Assembly: GCA_018907035.1 (NCBI GenBank)
Contig: JACCIC010000177.1
Span: 124,001 to 188,000 of the forward strand
Length of the DNA: 64,000 bases
Direction of reading: 5' to 3'
From: Sycobia sp. Sy_11
Lineage: Eukaryota; Arthropoda; Insecta; Hymenoptera; Epichrysomallidae
The position numbers and the translations under genes were made by a program. The notes beneath the pieces are model-generated. The model was not told where the DNA came from, searched no databases, and was given only the letters and a program-made list of their open reading frames with translations. This document shows positions 34,602 to 47,334 of this stretch, piece by piece. The stretch's first letter is position 1. The number at the start of each line of letters is the position of its first letter.

Positions 34602-34793
34602 ACTTACGTTCAAGATTGGATTCAAAAGGAAGCAGAAAATATTTACAATATACTTGTATATGAGAATGGTCATTTTTATGTTTGCGGTGATTGCACCATG
34701 GCTGAAGATGTATATCAAACTCTTAAACAAATTATTAAAATTAATGGAAGACTTTCAGATTTAGATGTTGAGAGATTTATGTTATCTTTACGG
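34602..34793 (+). CDS. Nos: Nitric oxide synthase, second-last exon
   Basis: The 192-bp exon encodes 64 residues, starting TYVQDWIQKEAENIYNILVY. It continues with GHFYVCGDCTMAEDVYQTLK and ends DVERFMLSLR. YVCGD is the conserved NADPH-binding motif of the reductase domain. The acceptor is CATGTCAG (34594-34601) and the donor is GTAAGT at 34794, a perfect consensus. Both ends are phase 0 and join in frame to the neighbouring exons. Both boundaries are at positions also used in vertebrate NOS genes. Confidence 0.95.
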
Positions 34794-36961
34794 GTAAGTA
34801 TATGATACTTATTTCCATTTACGGATTTCTTACTAAGTGGATTAATATTCGTAATTTTGATCAAATGTTTTATAAATTATAATCTTTAATAAAAGCGAAT
34901 TTAACTAAGGAAAATAAAGTTTTATGTCACGCTAGAAGTTTCACAAAAATAATTCGCTGTATCTCCTTATGTTCTAGTCAATTAAAGATATTATTATAAT
35001 TTATTGTTACATGAATACTATCCATTTTTCAATGAATCATATACTTAGATAGAATTTAACTGTCACCTTGTTTAATTAATTAATCTATTAATCTTTACAA
35101 ATTGTAAATTGCAGATATATTTCAAAACTATTGTAAAAACTTTATCGTAATATTTGATTGATATCCTTGTATTATATAGATGCACTGATTCAAATAGATC
35201 GTATACAATGCTATTAGTACTTATCGATGCTATATACTAACTAAGTGATCAAAAAATAAATACGAATCATCGGACATCTATTTTTTTAAACTAGAATAGA
35301 CACTTTTTAAATGATTTATCAAATAATTGAGAATTTGATATTGTCTTGAAATGTTGATGTTTCAATAAAATGATCATTACTTAGAAATTTTTGTTTGAAT
35401 TCTTCCATGCTGTGGGAAAGTATTTGTGAAATATTTCTTCTGCTAATTGTGCACAGATTAGAAGCAAAGAGGCTCAAAATTACCCATACATTTGTGTAAT
35501 ATATTTTATAAGTGAATAGTGAAAAATTGTAAAACGTATGACAATTGAAGAAAAACTTTCGTCAATAGTTGGATGCACCAGAAACATGTCATTCAAGAAA
35601 GTAATAATAGTTGGTTTGGAGAATCCATCAAAAACTTTTCAAATTTTGTGTTTTATCTAGTGCTCAAGAATTTAATAATGGCATGATGGGAATACTGATT
35701 GATTTATAACGCTAATTTAATCAATGCCCAACTGCTGATGGAAAAATTGAGAGGCAGTTAACTAATACGTCAAACAACTGACTGCATTTTAACCAAGTGT
35801 CGAACAATAAAAAAATATTATTGGAAAGAAATATTATTGAAAGAATAATAAACTATTATTAGAAAGTAATCCTTACAACTGTTTCATAATACTTCTACTA
35901 ATCTATATCACCTATCTATTTAACGTGGTATGCACAATACTAGCAGATATATTAATACTCAATACAAAGAAAATTACAAAAGCTTAATATGCAATCTTAG
36001 TGCAGTATTTGTAGCTACAGTCGATATTGTGTGGAAAGTGATTTTGACTGTCGCTACAATTTATCATACATACTCAAATACTGACTCAAACCTGCTCCGC
36101 TCCATAAGTTTCAGAAGTATTTCTTGGTAAGAGTGTGAAGATCTTCTATGAAAAGCATATATGACAAGAACAGACAATTTTGGAACGTGTTAGTTTCCAC
36201 TAGCATCCTAAATAGTTACTCCAAGGTCAGTATGTGCTTGCTAATTTTTTTTGTAGGTAATCCATCACAAATTTTATTCCGTCCTTCTACAGTATAACAA
36301 AATGGGCAACAGATGATTATATAGGTTTCTCATTTGTACCATCATTAGTGAGGAGAAAAAATGTGATAGATGCGGCTTGTAACATATTTCCTCCTTCCAA
36401 ATGTGCTCCATGGAAGAAATTGCAGTAGCCTGCAAGGCATAAAAAGGGTATAAGAAACGACGCTGATATGTAGTTTTTTGCCAATTCAATATGTACAGCC
36501 TGAGTCAAGAACAAATAAACAATTCAATATATCCTTTATAACGGAATAATATATATTATTTAATATATAATATATTATTATTATTATTTAAATTTATTAC
36601 ATTTAACCAATATCTGCATGTAACGGTATAGTGCGCATCTATTAGATACTCAATACAAATTCTCTGTTTGACACTTACTAAACGGTCTATCAATAGTTTC
36701 ATTTCACTCACATGCATACACTCACTCACATGCTTACGAACGATTTGTAAGCATATAAACTTTTCAGTATGCAGACGTCATGACAGCTGAAGCAATAGTC
36801 GAATTAACTACAGTTTAATATCGCAAAAACTCTCCCACATCAATTCTATAACTGATTTTTAGGACACATAATTAACAAAATGTTTTAATAAAATAACTGC
36901 AGGCACACGAATACGTTCATTAATGTCTAAATTATAAAAAAGTTCATTTAGAAAGATTCGT

Positions 36962-37045
<84 letters not shown>
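34794..37045. other. Nos intron, AT-rich, with terminal (TA)n(GT)n tract
   Basis: Nothing coding is recognised. A (TA)n then (GT)n microsatellite occupies about 36961-37045 and abuts the hairpin-rich element. Confidence 0.55.
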
Positions 37046-37050
<5 letters not shown>

Positions 37051-38928
37051 CGTTCCCCTTTTCCCTTCGGGATAGCTTACGCGCTAGCGCCAGGATCGTT
37101 TTGAATGGAAAGGGAACTTAGACAGGATTGTGAAAAATCACGTTTACTCAATTGTGTTCATATGTAAAAATTATAACTAAATATATAATTCTAAAGGAAC
37201 ACACAAAGAACAAAATGTATATAAGTTAATATTAATAATCTTTTCTGGCTTCGAGCCCTCCGATCTGCAACACACGAGACAGAATTTTGTGTTAAAACCT
37301 CATACTATTGCTTATTACACTAGTTGTCGCACGCTGCTTATTTTTAAACGGTATTTACAATTTTAATTTTAAACGTACTTAATTTACTAACGTCACGCAC
37401 TATATTTATACCAACTTTTACTGGGGCTAAGGGGAGTTTGGAGAAAGAACGTAGCCTGCTGGTCTATTACACCCAGGATCAGGGCTTTATTCGAGTATAG
37501 GAGTGACACCGCTGAGCTTTAACGGAGCGCCGCATACCCACGATCAAGTCCCTTTGAGAGATAATAAGGCCACTCTTTAATGTAGCCTTTAATGTAGTCT
37601 TTGATGTAGCACCACGCAACTAGCATCAAGCCTTACTAAGGTGCAGGAGGGATTTTTGGTGAGGCCACTGGTTTTTAACGGAGCGCCGCGCAACCAGGAT
37701 CAAGTCTCACCGGGAAAAAAGGAGTTTTTAGTGAAGCCGCTGGTCTTTAATGGAGTGCCACGCAACCAGGATCAAGCTTCACTAGGATTCGGACGGGATA
37801 ATAGAGCCTGCTGGTCTCTACTATTCAGGATTTTCGGACAGGCGGGGGGCTTCTTTCGGCCCTATCGCCGAGAGAACTCCTTTTGGGGCGGAAAACTCGC
37901 CCTTTTATACATGAAAAATTAGTCTATCGGGTGTTTACGCCACCGTTTGACTAATTTCGTATTGAACCGCCGAAAAATAATAATAATAATTTTATAATAT
38001 TAAAATAATAATAATTAATTAAAATTATATTAATTATACATCTAATTTGTGGCTTTGCCCTTGAGAGTGCTCGTATTGTCATAATCCTTTTGGCGTAATT
38101 TAGTTCTCTCCGGTTTTGTTTATTCCAATAATAATAAGAATAATTATTATTATAACAAATTATAATAATAATAGTAATAATTGTTAAAATAATAATTAAC
38201 TTGACATTTTGCGTCCTTGGCGACGCTCGTATTGCATATAAATTATACATAATAATTCTAGCTCTGGCTTTCTGAATTTATTAGCTCGTCTTATAATAAT
38301 ATCTAGGTATTATAATACCTCTGATGATGATATTATTTTAGCAAATGAATCTATTAATTAACGATAATAATATTTATTATTAGAAAATAATAATAATTAT
38401 AATACTAATAATTACCCCAGTAATTAAAATAATAGTTACTAGATAATAATTAATTCAATACTCGCCGACTATGAATATTTAATTATAAAACGTATAATAA
38501 TTAAATGTAATAATTGAGCATAGTAATTACAAATAATTAATTATATTTTTTGGTCCTTTAGGACATTGGCATATGTTCAATTGCATATTTTCATAATATA
38601 TTTTAAAATAAAGTATTTAGAAATGCGGCGACGAATATATTTACTGCCTCCCGAGTTCGTAGACGCGGGGGCGCGGGACATCTTTTCGACGCTGTCTGCC
38701 GCATGGCTGCGGCTCTTTCTCGTGACACGCGTGAATTCCCCTCCGCTCTCTCCTGTCCTACGTTCGCGAGGCAGGTATATTTAATACGCGCAATCGTCTT
38801 CTTTTGATTATTGCGCGTTTGACCGCTAATCGGGAGCATTGCCCGATTATTTTAATTTCGAAAACTTTTTTAATCCGAAATTAAAATTTCGCGCGTATTA
38901 GGCTGTATCGAGAATATAGCCTGATCGT

Positions 38929-38932
<4 letters not shown>
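37046..38932 (+). mobile_element. LTR-like element made of hairpin arrays (1.9 kb)
   Basis: It begins TGTAACG directly after a (GT)n tract and ends CGTCGCA directly before a (TA)n tract (38933-38978). The ends are LTR-like (TG...CA) and no gene is present. Array one (37450-37830) holds units with the core GCC..CTGGT...GGAGNGCC.CGCAACCAGGATCAAG. Two have outer stems that differ but pair: GGTGAG/CTCACC (37658, 37706) and TAGTGAAGC/GCTTCACTA (37729, 37776). More hairpins follow: TTCTTTCGGC/GCCGAGAGAA (37851, 37867) and AAATTAGTC/GACTAATTT (37916, 37949). Near the 3' end come ACGCGCAAT/ATTGCGCGT (38786, 38810), AATCGGG/CCCGATT (38828, 38842), a 12-bp stem at 38849/38876 and AGGCTGTAT/ATATAGCCT (38900, 38914). 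It may be a solo LTR. The 5' 320 bp recur, diverged, at 46442-46755. Confidence 0.65.

Positions 38933-38978
<46 letters not shown>
38933..38978. repeat. (TA)n microsatellite
   Basis: Perfect TA repeat flanking the 3' end of the hairpin-rich element. Confidence 0.95.
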
Positions 38979-38982
<4 letters not shown>

Positions 38983-41619
38983 TCGAATATTTCATTATAA
39001 ATTCGAACGCCTAGACTAGTGCAATATTTATCGAATTTTGACATTATTTCTCTTGAATATAAAATTCATTCCTTACCGGGAGCACCGATGTTTTGGCTAT
39101 AATATCAGACAGGCGAGTATGTGGTGGAGGCAGGGAGTAGGAAGGATAAATATACAAATACAATAAAATGGTGTATACAAAAAATAAAACTGCCATTGAA
39201 ATTCGCGTAAAAACCTTTTCGTAATCAAGAAGGGGGCAAGTCAAGTGTCAATTTGTAATTATTAAATAGATTTCTTCATTTAACTATTAATGTAAAATTA
39301 AACAGCATATGTGTCCTTAAAGTAAAATAGGTTAGATGAAAATTTATTTATAAATTATATCAGAAGCTTATACTTAATAATAAAAAATAGGTAAAAAAAT
39401 AGTACATACAATATTATTATATATCTTGAAATATTCATTGTGGACAAAATTATCAAATTGGAAAAAAATCAAATAAAATTTGCTTAAGAAGTTTGATATA
39501 TTATTTGATATAATATTTGAATTATGTTGATCTGTAAGTGAAGCTAAATTAACTGCAGTAGTAATTCCACACGTTACATGTTATAATATAGATAAATTGC
39601 CTTCATTTACCTTAAAACTAAATCTAATGTCACACTGAAAAATATTAAAGTATGTGCACTTGACTATCTTGGTAGCCTTAATTAACGATTAGAATATATA
39701 AAATGATTAACTGTTTTGAAAATCAAGTCAATTTTTATTTCTGTATGGAACGGGCAAACGGTTCCGCAAACGCTTACAGCAAGAAAACAGTTCATCGGCA
39801 GTGAAATTGGACAAGTGAGGTATTGCCGAGTGAAATAAAATAATATATTCATAGGAAGAAATTCAATAATACTAACAGGAAAATGGTCAGTATTTGTAAC
39901 TTTATGCATCAATATATAATTAAGAAAATAAAAAAAAAGGCTTCGTAATGTTAGATTTTCACATCCGTTCGCACATAAATGCTACAAAATATTTAATTGG
40001 CCTTTTGAGCCTAAAATTCATCCACTAGATTAGGACCTTGGAGTTATGAATTGCGAACGCTATTAGGAATAGAAAAAGTATAATGAAGAGAATTTGAGCC
40101 CCTTCTTTATAAAGTGGAAACCCTTTTCTTAGATAAGAAGAAAGTGAACCTTACTTTCCTTTATTATAGTATATTAAATATTGTATATTGTATATAGTAT
40201 ATTGGTTGTATCTGTGTCCGTATAAGGTAGAGAGAGAGAGAAAAAGATAGGATGAGAGAGATAGAAACTGCTGATGATTGTTGCCTTTAATGAGTACGCT
40301 TACACTGAGGATACTGGAGTTTGAAGACAATGATGTGGATTACTATCAGGCTGTAGCTTGATGCTGATTTTTTATTGATAACAATATATGTAGATAATGT
40401 TGGGGAATTCTACATGACTTACACATAGAAATCTCTCTCTGATCGCTAACGAAGTGTGACTGCGACCATTGAGCACTTGACAAGAGAATTCGATTTCTCT
40501 TCCAAATAAATCGACCGGTGAATATTGGACAGATGGTCCTTCCTTATAGTACTATCAGGTATTATGTGGTATGCGTCTTTTACGGCTTTCTAGTGAGCGG
40601 TGGAGCATTTGTACATACAGTCATGAGACGTAAAATTTAGGCGCGAATGCGATGAACAGTCAGTCGTACATGCTAAGAAATAAAGAGAATAAGAGCCTAC
40701 GCGAGTGTTAAATAATTATTAATTAATTGTGAAATAAATAAGATTGTTTTTATCAGGCTGTACGGCACCAGATAAGGAGCAAAAACATAAATGGGCTCCT
40801 GACAAAGGCAATCGAATGCAACTTATTTATTGTTTTAGTATTATTATTTTTTATAATTTTTCTTTTTTATATTTTTTATTATTAGAACTATTTGAATAAA
40901 TTGTTGATTATAATTATTAAAAGTAAATAATATTTTGTTCAGTCATATTTCTCCAATTCCCACTCCAATTTTGGCACAATAAAAAGTCAAATCAAGCCTA
41001 AATTACAAGAATTCGAATCATGCCTAAATTGCTTAAATTACCGGAAATAGCCTTTCTTGCAGACGCACCTGTATGATGAGTAAATGACTGTACATTTTAC
41101 TTTTCTCGCTCTTTCTCTTGATAATAAGCAACAATATTTTTTGTCCGTCAAATTCCTCTCTAGGATACAGTGTAATTAATTCTATTTATTAGAGGATGAT
41201 TTGTTATTTAATTAAGAATTCATTTAAGAGTTCGCGTTTTTAATTATATTAAACTTATATTCTCACATTTCTTGTCTTTCATATCCCAAAGCATTAATGC
41301 CAACAATTTTAGCCCTAACGTTGTCATATTTTTGGATCAATGATTGTGTAAATTTCTCAAACTACAAGGATGTTTAGGAACCTGTTCAAAAGGTCCGCGA
41401 AATCAGAATTTTTTGCAATTACGTTAAATTGTTACTCCTTTATGCAGATACAACAATCTAGGCACACGGCCACTGTAGTAAGTAACAATAGCGGACGAAA
41501 ATAAGTGACATGCTTCGCACAAAGAGAGAGAATCTGATAGCTGGCTTCGCCGGTACTATTAGACCGATCATGCAAGAACTCTTCTAAGCATTGTGTGCGT
41601 ACCTACATGCGTGCATGAA

Positions 41620-41662
<43 letters not shown>

Positions 41663-41854
41663 TACTGTGTACAAATATGAGCATGACCTTTCAATTCAAA
41701 TTTTTCGAGTTTATCGATTCGGAAAAATGTTATTAATTTGAAGTTAGTAATACTGTCAGAGTTATCTGTGCCAAATTGCACGCAATTTTCTTCATTTGTC
41801 GTATAGTTATGCTTGTCTGTTGTGAACAAAGAAAAGTTGTCTCTTTCATTTTTA
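38979..41854. other. Nos intron, AT-rich, nothing recognised
   Basis: No coding or RNA gene signal is seen. A (TA)n tract lies at about 41621-41660. GA-rich sequence occurs near 40226-40262. Confidence 0.5.
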
Positions 41855-42575
41855 TAATGTCTGAAATTATTCAATAAAGAAGTAGCATTTTGTGCGCGGA
41901 ATGAAATATCGGCCACTGAAACGTTCAGAATATTGCAGAAAGTTTTTGGTGAGAAGACAATGTCAGGAGGAATGATTTTTGATTGGCACAAATTGTTGAA
42001 AGAAGGTCGAGAACGAGTTGTAGACAAAATCAAAAAATTGGTTCTCCAAACTCGTTAATTGACTACTAGAGCGTTTGTTCACATTGTTGGAATTTTAAAA
42101 TGAGACAGTCAACAATATGTTGTAAGAAATCTTGTGCCTGAAAAGAGTTAAATTGTTTTGAAAAACAGTATCGCATGCAGGTCTGTGAAACAAGGCTTTC
42201 GACTATCAGGACAAGATGGAACGCACAATAACTGGAGATGATACTTCGGTCTACGCTTACAATCGAAAAACAATCGATCAATCGAGTGAATATCGTGCCA
42301 AAGGAGAGCGGAGAACGAAAAAATTACGCCAAAGTAGCTCAAAAATGAAATTTATGCTCATAGTTTTCTTCGATTATCGTGAAGTAATGCATTACGAATT
42401 CCTTTCAATCGACCAAATGGTTAACAAAGAATATTATTTGAGTGTTATGCGTCGTGTTCGTTAAGCTATTCGTCTCCAAAAGGCGATATTTATGGAAAAA
42501 CAACTCTTGGTTTGTGCATCACGATAATGCACCAGCTCATACTGCATTGATTTTACGTGAACATTTCACACCTAT
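41855..42575 (+). pseudogene. Decayed mariner, C-terminally truncated
   Basis: The + strand reads MSGGMIFDWHKLLKEGRERV (N-terminal domain). Near 42216 it reads TGDDTSVYAYNRKTIDQSSE (first catalytic Asp) and then KMKFMLIVFFDYREVMHYEF. Near 42512 it reads WFVHHDNAPAHTALILREHF (second catalytic Asp). Frameshifts and stops are present. Homology stops near 42575, before the third Asp, where Penelope-derived sequence begins. It belongs to the same broad group as the pieces at 26750 and 58375. Confidence 0.75.
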
Positions 42576-42589
42576 CACCTTAAATTCTA

Positions 42590-42800
42590 ATTTACTTTCG
42601 AACCTTAGACGTTTCGAAACGCTACGGTTCATCTTCAAGAACGAAACTGGTTTACCAGTGATTTCTATTAAGATTCTTTTCGGGTGATAATAAAAAAGGA
42701 CAGTCTTACTGTTATTATATGAATATATTATTTTATAAAGACTATAAGAACGATACAAATAATTATTGATTTAATTGAAAACAGTCGACATAAGTAGAAT
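42590..42800 (-). repeat. Penelope terminal fragment with hammerhead-like motif
   Basis: It shares the segments gacgtttcgaa...gctacggttc, aaaggacagtct and the terminal ataagaacgatacaaataatta...gtcgacataag with the element at 12440-13870. The hammerhead-like core (minus strand, 42608-42640) reads CTTGAAGA (one base more than CTGAAGA), stem GAACCG TAG CGTTTC, then GAAACGTC. It directly abuts the truncated mariner. Confidence 0.55.
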
Positions 42801-45597
42801 TTATAATTTTTAACTTGTTTTTCATATGTCCATTGCGTACATCATCTTTGATGCTCTTATTGCCTCGTTTAAATTTAGCAAACCGCTTCTCAACAGTCGA
42901 TTTTATTGGCGCATAGTCCGAATAAGGTTTATCAAGACTTGTCATGAAGAGAATTTTTTTTTGCGCGAAAAATCAGTCTTTGATTAACACACGAAATTCT
43001 TTTTTATACAGTTTTGTCATAATTACAAAAGTTGCCTAATCAGAATTCTGTATCTCATGGATTAATTGTCAAAAAACTGTCAAATAAAACTTTAGATCAG
43101 ACCTGACAGCTAATATCTTTTCTGGTAAAATTCCTCTTCCTCTAATATCTCCTGTTTCCTTTCCTGTATTTGCGAGATATCGAAATGCAAATTTTATTTT
43201 GTTGTGGCATATTTGTTCAACCAAGATTCCATGCACACGTATATATTAATAGTTCAAGAGTTTAATTTAATCTCATATCCACGTTGACTAAAGTTTCTGG
43301 CATTCTAATATACTATTTTTAGCGATTCCTTGTCCAGTGTTTATTTATTTATTTGATCAGAATAAAAGTTTTCATGTGAAGAACTTATTTTAAAATTTTC
43401 AGTGTGTAATTCTACAGAAGGTTGTTTAGCAAGGAGTTCCTTTATTGCAGTGATTTATCTTTCTAAATTACTATTAGTAATTGCAGAACAAATACCTGGT
43501 AGCGTTTGCGGGAGCAGTGTAATATCTTGTGCATTAGCTTGAGCTATTTCCATAAAATTTTTATTGCCTCGTGATTGGTCAATAATGTTTGGGATGTTAT
43601 TAAAGTCGATCTTATATTTGTTCGAATTAGATACTACTATTTCTATGGTTTTAGATTCGGAATTATCTTGTTAACGTTTTTATAAAGAGTGAAGCTCTTG
43701 TCGTAATAAATTAAAACTTAAAATACGACTACAAACCTAATGTTTAGTTAAAAGCACGTTTCGACAATAAAATAATTTAAATTCACTTTAGAAATTACAT
43801 ATCCTCTCTAGAATTACTCTTTCTAAGTAAAAAGGGCTATTTAAGCGATTTTAGAAATAATATGAGGGAAATCCCATGTACTAAATCACCGACCATCTGG
43901 CAACCATATACTTACGTACAGCCTGCATACTATAAGGTCTAGGCTCAATTCATGTCGAGGGTCAGCTGGTATACAACCCTAGAAAGGATCGTGCTCGGAC
44001 CAAGGAGCACGACGCCGTGGCAGACCAGATCGCGTACATACTCAAGACAAGCAGGACGACTTGGTCACACGGAAATACAAAATAATAATTCACCGTGTCA
44101 TACTAGTATATAATTCTTTCTCCGATAAATTATAATTTATAATTTATACATTCTTTCCGATTAATATCATTGTTAATGTATTTAGAATTTAGATATCTCA
44201 ATAATTATACGTATTTATATTCAATACAGCGTGTTTAATCTTTATTCCTGTCACCAATATTGAACACGTCATCAAACGTTGTCTGTATTTTCATTCAATT
44301 TAGGTTTTTCTGTAATTTTTTAATTTCTTCACACTAGTCAATAATTGATGAGGTTGTCATACTAGGTGGTGGGTACTTAAATATAAAAGGCACTACAATT
44401 ATTTTCATATCTAATATTTCTTGATTTCTAAAGTATTCTGTATTTTCAAGCGGCTATGTACTTATAGATGTTTTTACATTTTATATACTTTGTGTATTAT
44501 TTTTTTAATTTATACATTAATTTAAAAGATGTCCTTGTTCTTTGTAATTAATGCATATTAATTTTTTATAGGATAGGTATATCCAATAAGTTGTCTCATC
44601 ATAATGTGTCGATATAAAAGCTGCTATTTTTTTTATCTTCTTGAATGAGGTGCAATTGCTGTTGAAAATGTAAGATGAATGCAAATCCACGGAAACTGCA
44701 GCTACTCTAATATATTTAGTTTGAGACATTGTTTTGATGTTATATTAACATTAATTGTTCTTTTATGATCGCTAAAGAAATAATAGGACAATCGTGTGAA
44801 ATAATAATTCTTTTAGTTTTTGACATTAGAATCCCAATTTCTAAGCCTTGATAACCGATGTTTATCTTTGTATGTTTATCTATTAAATCATCTGCAATAT
44901 CTGAGACCTAAGATAGACACATGCAAAACAAGTTTTAGAAGTTTATCGAATATAGTTTTTCTCGACCATTATTGCTATTGCAAATAAATAATTCTGTACG
45001 GAGAGTTCTTAGACTGAATCTAATACAATAGCTTATTATTCCTTATAAGGAGTATTTCTTTGTGCAGCGACTTTTTCACAAAATACTTTTGGTTGTTTTA
45101 GCGTTACTTGACCCAGCATTTTTCACATCGAAATTAAATAGAAATATTTTTTAGTGAATGTAAACATATTTTACTCTAACCGTACTACAAGTCCAACTCT
45201 ATTGTTTATTTACTTGTGCGAAACATGAAAATTGAGACGTCGCTAACGACTGTTATCATGAATCTTTCATTTAATTTATCTAGTGCAAAAAAAATTTTTA
45301 GGCAAAAAATTCACAAATATATACCAATATACCAATTAATTAACCGTATCACAATCTAATTCATATTCATAAAAATTTGAAATATTTATTTAACTTATTT
45401 GTAATATATTTTTCATATGAATATTCATTGTAATAAATGAAATATGTGAAGTTAATTTATTTTATTACAATCAACATTAATTTTTGTAATCGAAAACAAT
45501 GCATCAAAATATAAAATTTTTTTATTATGTTTTTATTAAACTTCTAATATGCCTACGTAATTCTAAAAAATATTTATTAAACTTCTTAATCTTTCAG
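42801..45597. other. Nos intron remainder, AT-rich
   Basis: Mostly AT-rich with no recognised gene. A GC-richer patch at about 43940-44090 looks once-coding but I do not recognise it. A minus-strand frame at 44517-44729 ends in KLICINYKEQGH, which resembles half of a CCHC knuckle and may be a gag relic. Confidence 0.35.
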
Positions 45598-45720
45598 GAC
45601 GAAAATAGGTTTCACGAAGATATATTCGGTATCACCCTTCGAACTGCAGAGATTCATAATCGATCTAGAGAAACTGCACGCATCAAACTTGTGACAAAGC
45701 CAAATAAGGAGCACTACTAG
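45598..45720 (+). CDS. Nos: Nitric oxide synthase, last coding exon
   Basis: The exon starts after TTCTTAATCTTTCAG and reads [20 protein letters not shown], followed by [20 protein letters not shown] and a TAG at 45718-45720. DENR(F/Y)HEDIFG(I/V)TLRT is the conserved end of the NOS reductase domain. The F in DIFG corresponds to the aromatic residue that stacks on FAD and controls NADPH access in mammalian enzymes. The C-terminal tail beyond that F is 30 residues. The phase-0 junction to the previous exon gives ...[14 protein letters not shown]. An ATG-initiated frame from 45499 is intronic upstream of the acceptor. Confidence 0.95.
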   Translation, partial: DENRFHEDIFGITLRTAEIHNRSRETARIKLVTKPNKEHY

Positions 45721-46024
45721 TGAAATTGTTATTTAAATGAGTATTATCTTACATTTTATGTATTCACAGTATTATTACATTAAGTACAATATAAGGATTA
45801 CATAACTTCCATATCACATCAAAAAGTGATACTAAATACAGAATAAAAAATAAAAATTCACAAGTACCCATACTTCGAATTTATATATTGATTGGTTAAT
45901 TTGACGGAGATAATCACATATATCTTTGATTTATTACCTTTGTCTTACCGCTGCTAATTATTCTCTGCCATAGTTATATTTGAGTTTCAAATTTCAAATA
46001 AGTAAATAGATAATACTTTAATTG
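45721..46024. other. Nos 3' flank, AT-rich
   Basis: Contains the expected 3' UTR. AATAAA-like signals occur near 45841 (agaataaaaaataaaa). No other gene is recognised. Confidence 0.4.
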
Positions 46025-46090
46025 TGCTTATGTCGACTGTTTTTAGATAAAATTAATAAATATTTTTATTAGTCTTACAGTTCAAATAAA
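46025..46090. repeat. Short Penelope terminal fragment
   Basis: cttatgtcgactgtttt followed by ataaatatttttattagtc and ttacagtt matches the terminal motif of the Penelope pieces at 12440, 13870, 32450 and 42780. Confidence 0.5.
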
Positions 46091-46142
46091 TGAAAAATAA
46101 TATCATATCATAGCATATCATATCATACATCATATAATATCA

Positions 46143-46350
46143 TATCATACTAATTTATAAAGACAAAGCGTGTTTTTGTTTGTACACGATAACCGAAAAA
46201 ACTACCGATTGTTCTGAAATTGGACATATAGATTCTATATTATCTTCGGAAGGACATAGGCTATGTTTTTTAATGAAAATCATTTTCATCAATCATCATC
46301 ACTTTTATCAATAAATTAAATTAATGGTTTTAACAATCAGTTTCTTATAA
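46143..46350 (+). repeat. Direct repeat, copy 1 (arthropod-wide type of repeat)
   Basis: actaatttataaagacaaag, tacacgataaccgaaaaaac and aggacataggctatgttttt recur at 46769-46960 in the same orientation. The style (a short message around ...ggacataggctatgtttt) is that of a repeat widespread in arthropod genomes. I do not assign a class. Confidence 0.55.
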
Positions 46351-46381
46351 TATTATTATTACAATAAATTTACTTTATTAT

Positions 46382-46382
<1 letters not shown>

Positions 46383-46441
<59 letters not shown>
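46383..46441. repeat. (TA)n microsatellite
   Basis: Perfect TA tract directly before an LTR-like fragment that starts TGTAACG. Confidence 0.95.
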
Positions 46442-46444
<3 letters not shown>

Positions 46445-46755
46445 AACGTTTCCTTTTTCCCCTCGGTGTAGCTTATGCGGTAGTGCTAAGATTAGTTTGA
46501 AAAAAAATTGGTAACAAATCACGGTACTCAGTTATATTTATATGAAAAAAATAACAAAAATATATTCTGTTAAAACTTATACAAGAAGTTATTATAATAC
46601 ATACTAGGGGTGTCGGGACTCTGATTTGTAACAAAACAAGACAGACTTCTTATGTTAAATTTTTACTATACCTTATTAAACTATGTTTTGCACTCTTCTT
46701 ATTTTCAACGGTATTGACAACTTATATTTATACGCACTTATGAAACTAATTTTTG
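46442..46755 (+). repeat. 5' fragment of the hairpin-rich LTR-like element
   Basis: It begins TGTAACGTTTCC and follows the first 320 bp of the element at 37046 with many substitutions. The hairpin array itself is missing. As at 37046, it lies directly after a microsatellite. Confidence 0.65.
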
Positions 46756-46768
46756 GCCCTATATATAT

Positions 46769-46960
46769 CATACTAATTTATAAAGACAAAGCTTGTCTTC
46801 TTTGTACACGAGAACCGAAAAAACTAACGAACCGATTGTTCGCAAATTTCACATATAGATTCTATATTATCTTCGAAAGGACATAGGCTATGTTTTTTGT
46901 TGAAAATCATTTTACTTTCATCAATAAATTAAATTAATGGTTTTAACAATTAGTTTCACC
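46769..46960 (+). repeat. Direct repeat, copy 2
   Basis: Matches 46143-46350. The two copies bracket the (TA)n tract and the LTR-like fragment, so either the fragment inserted into a tandem pair or the pair arose by segmental duplication. Confidence 0.55.
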
Positions 46961-47058
46961 AGCGGCCACTACGTGGCGACTTGAATCACGAACATCAAAT
47001 CAAAATAACGTGGGAATATAATTAATATAAAAAAAATAATCCCTCTTACGTGGGAAAA

Positions 47059-47096
<38 letters not shown>

Positions 47097-47334
47097 CCTC
47101 TCTCTCTGTCTATCTCCCTGTCTTTCTTTCCTCTTCTCTTATAAAATGGTTCTGTATCCCAAATCATACTGCATATAGTTTGTGACGACAAATTATATTT
47201 TTGTTTCTATACATTATATTAACTTCAGAATTATGACAAGAAACTGTTTTTTAGTGTGAACAAAAGAAATGATAGCAAAATAGGGTTCTTTACTAACAAC
47301 CTCGAAACTATGTATATTAATATATAAAATATAT
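46961..47334. other. Microsatellite and dispersed repeat
   Basis: A (TC)n tract lies at about 47061-47108. 47218-47334 is the second copy of the repeat at 5405-5530. No gene is present. Confidence 0.6.
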
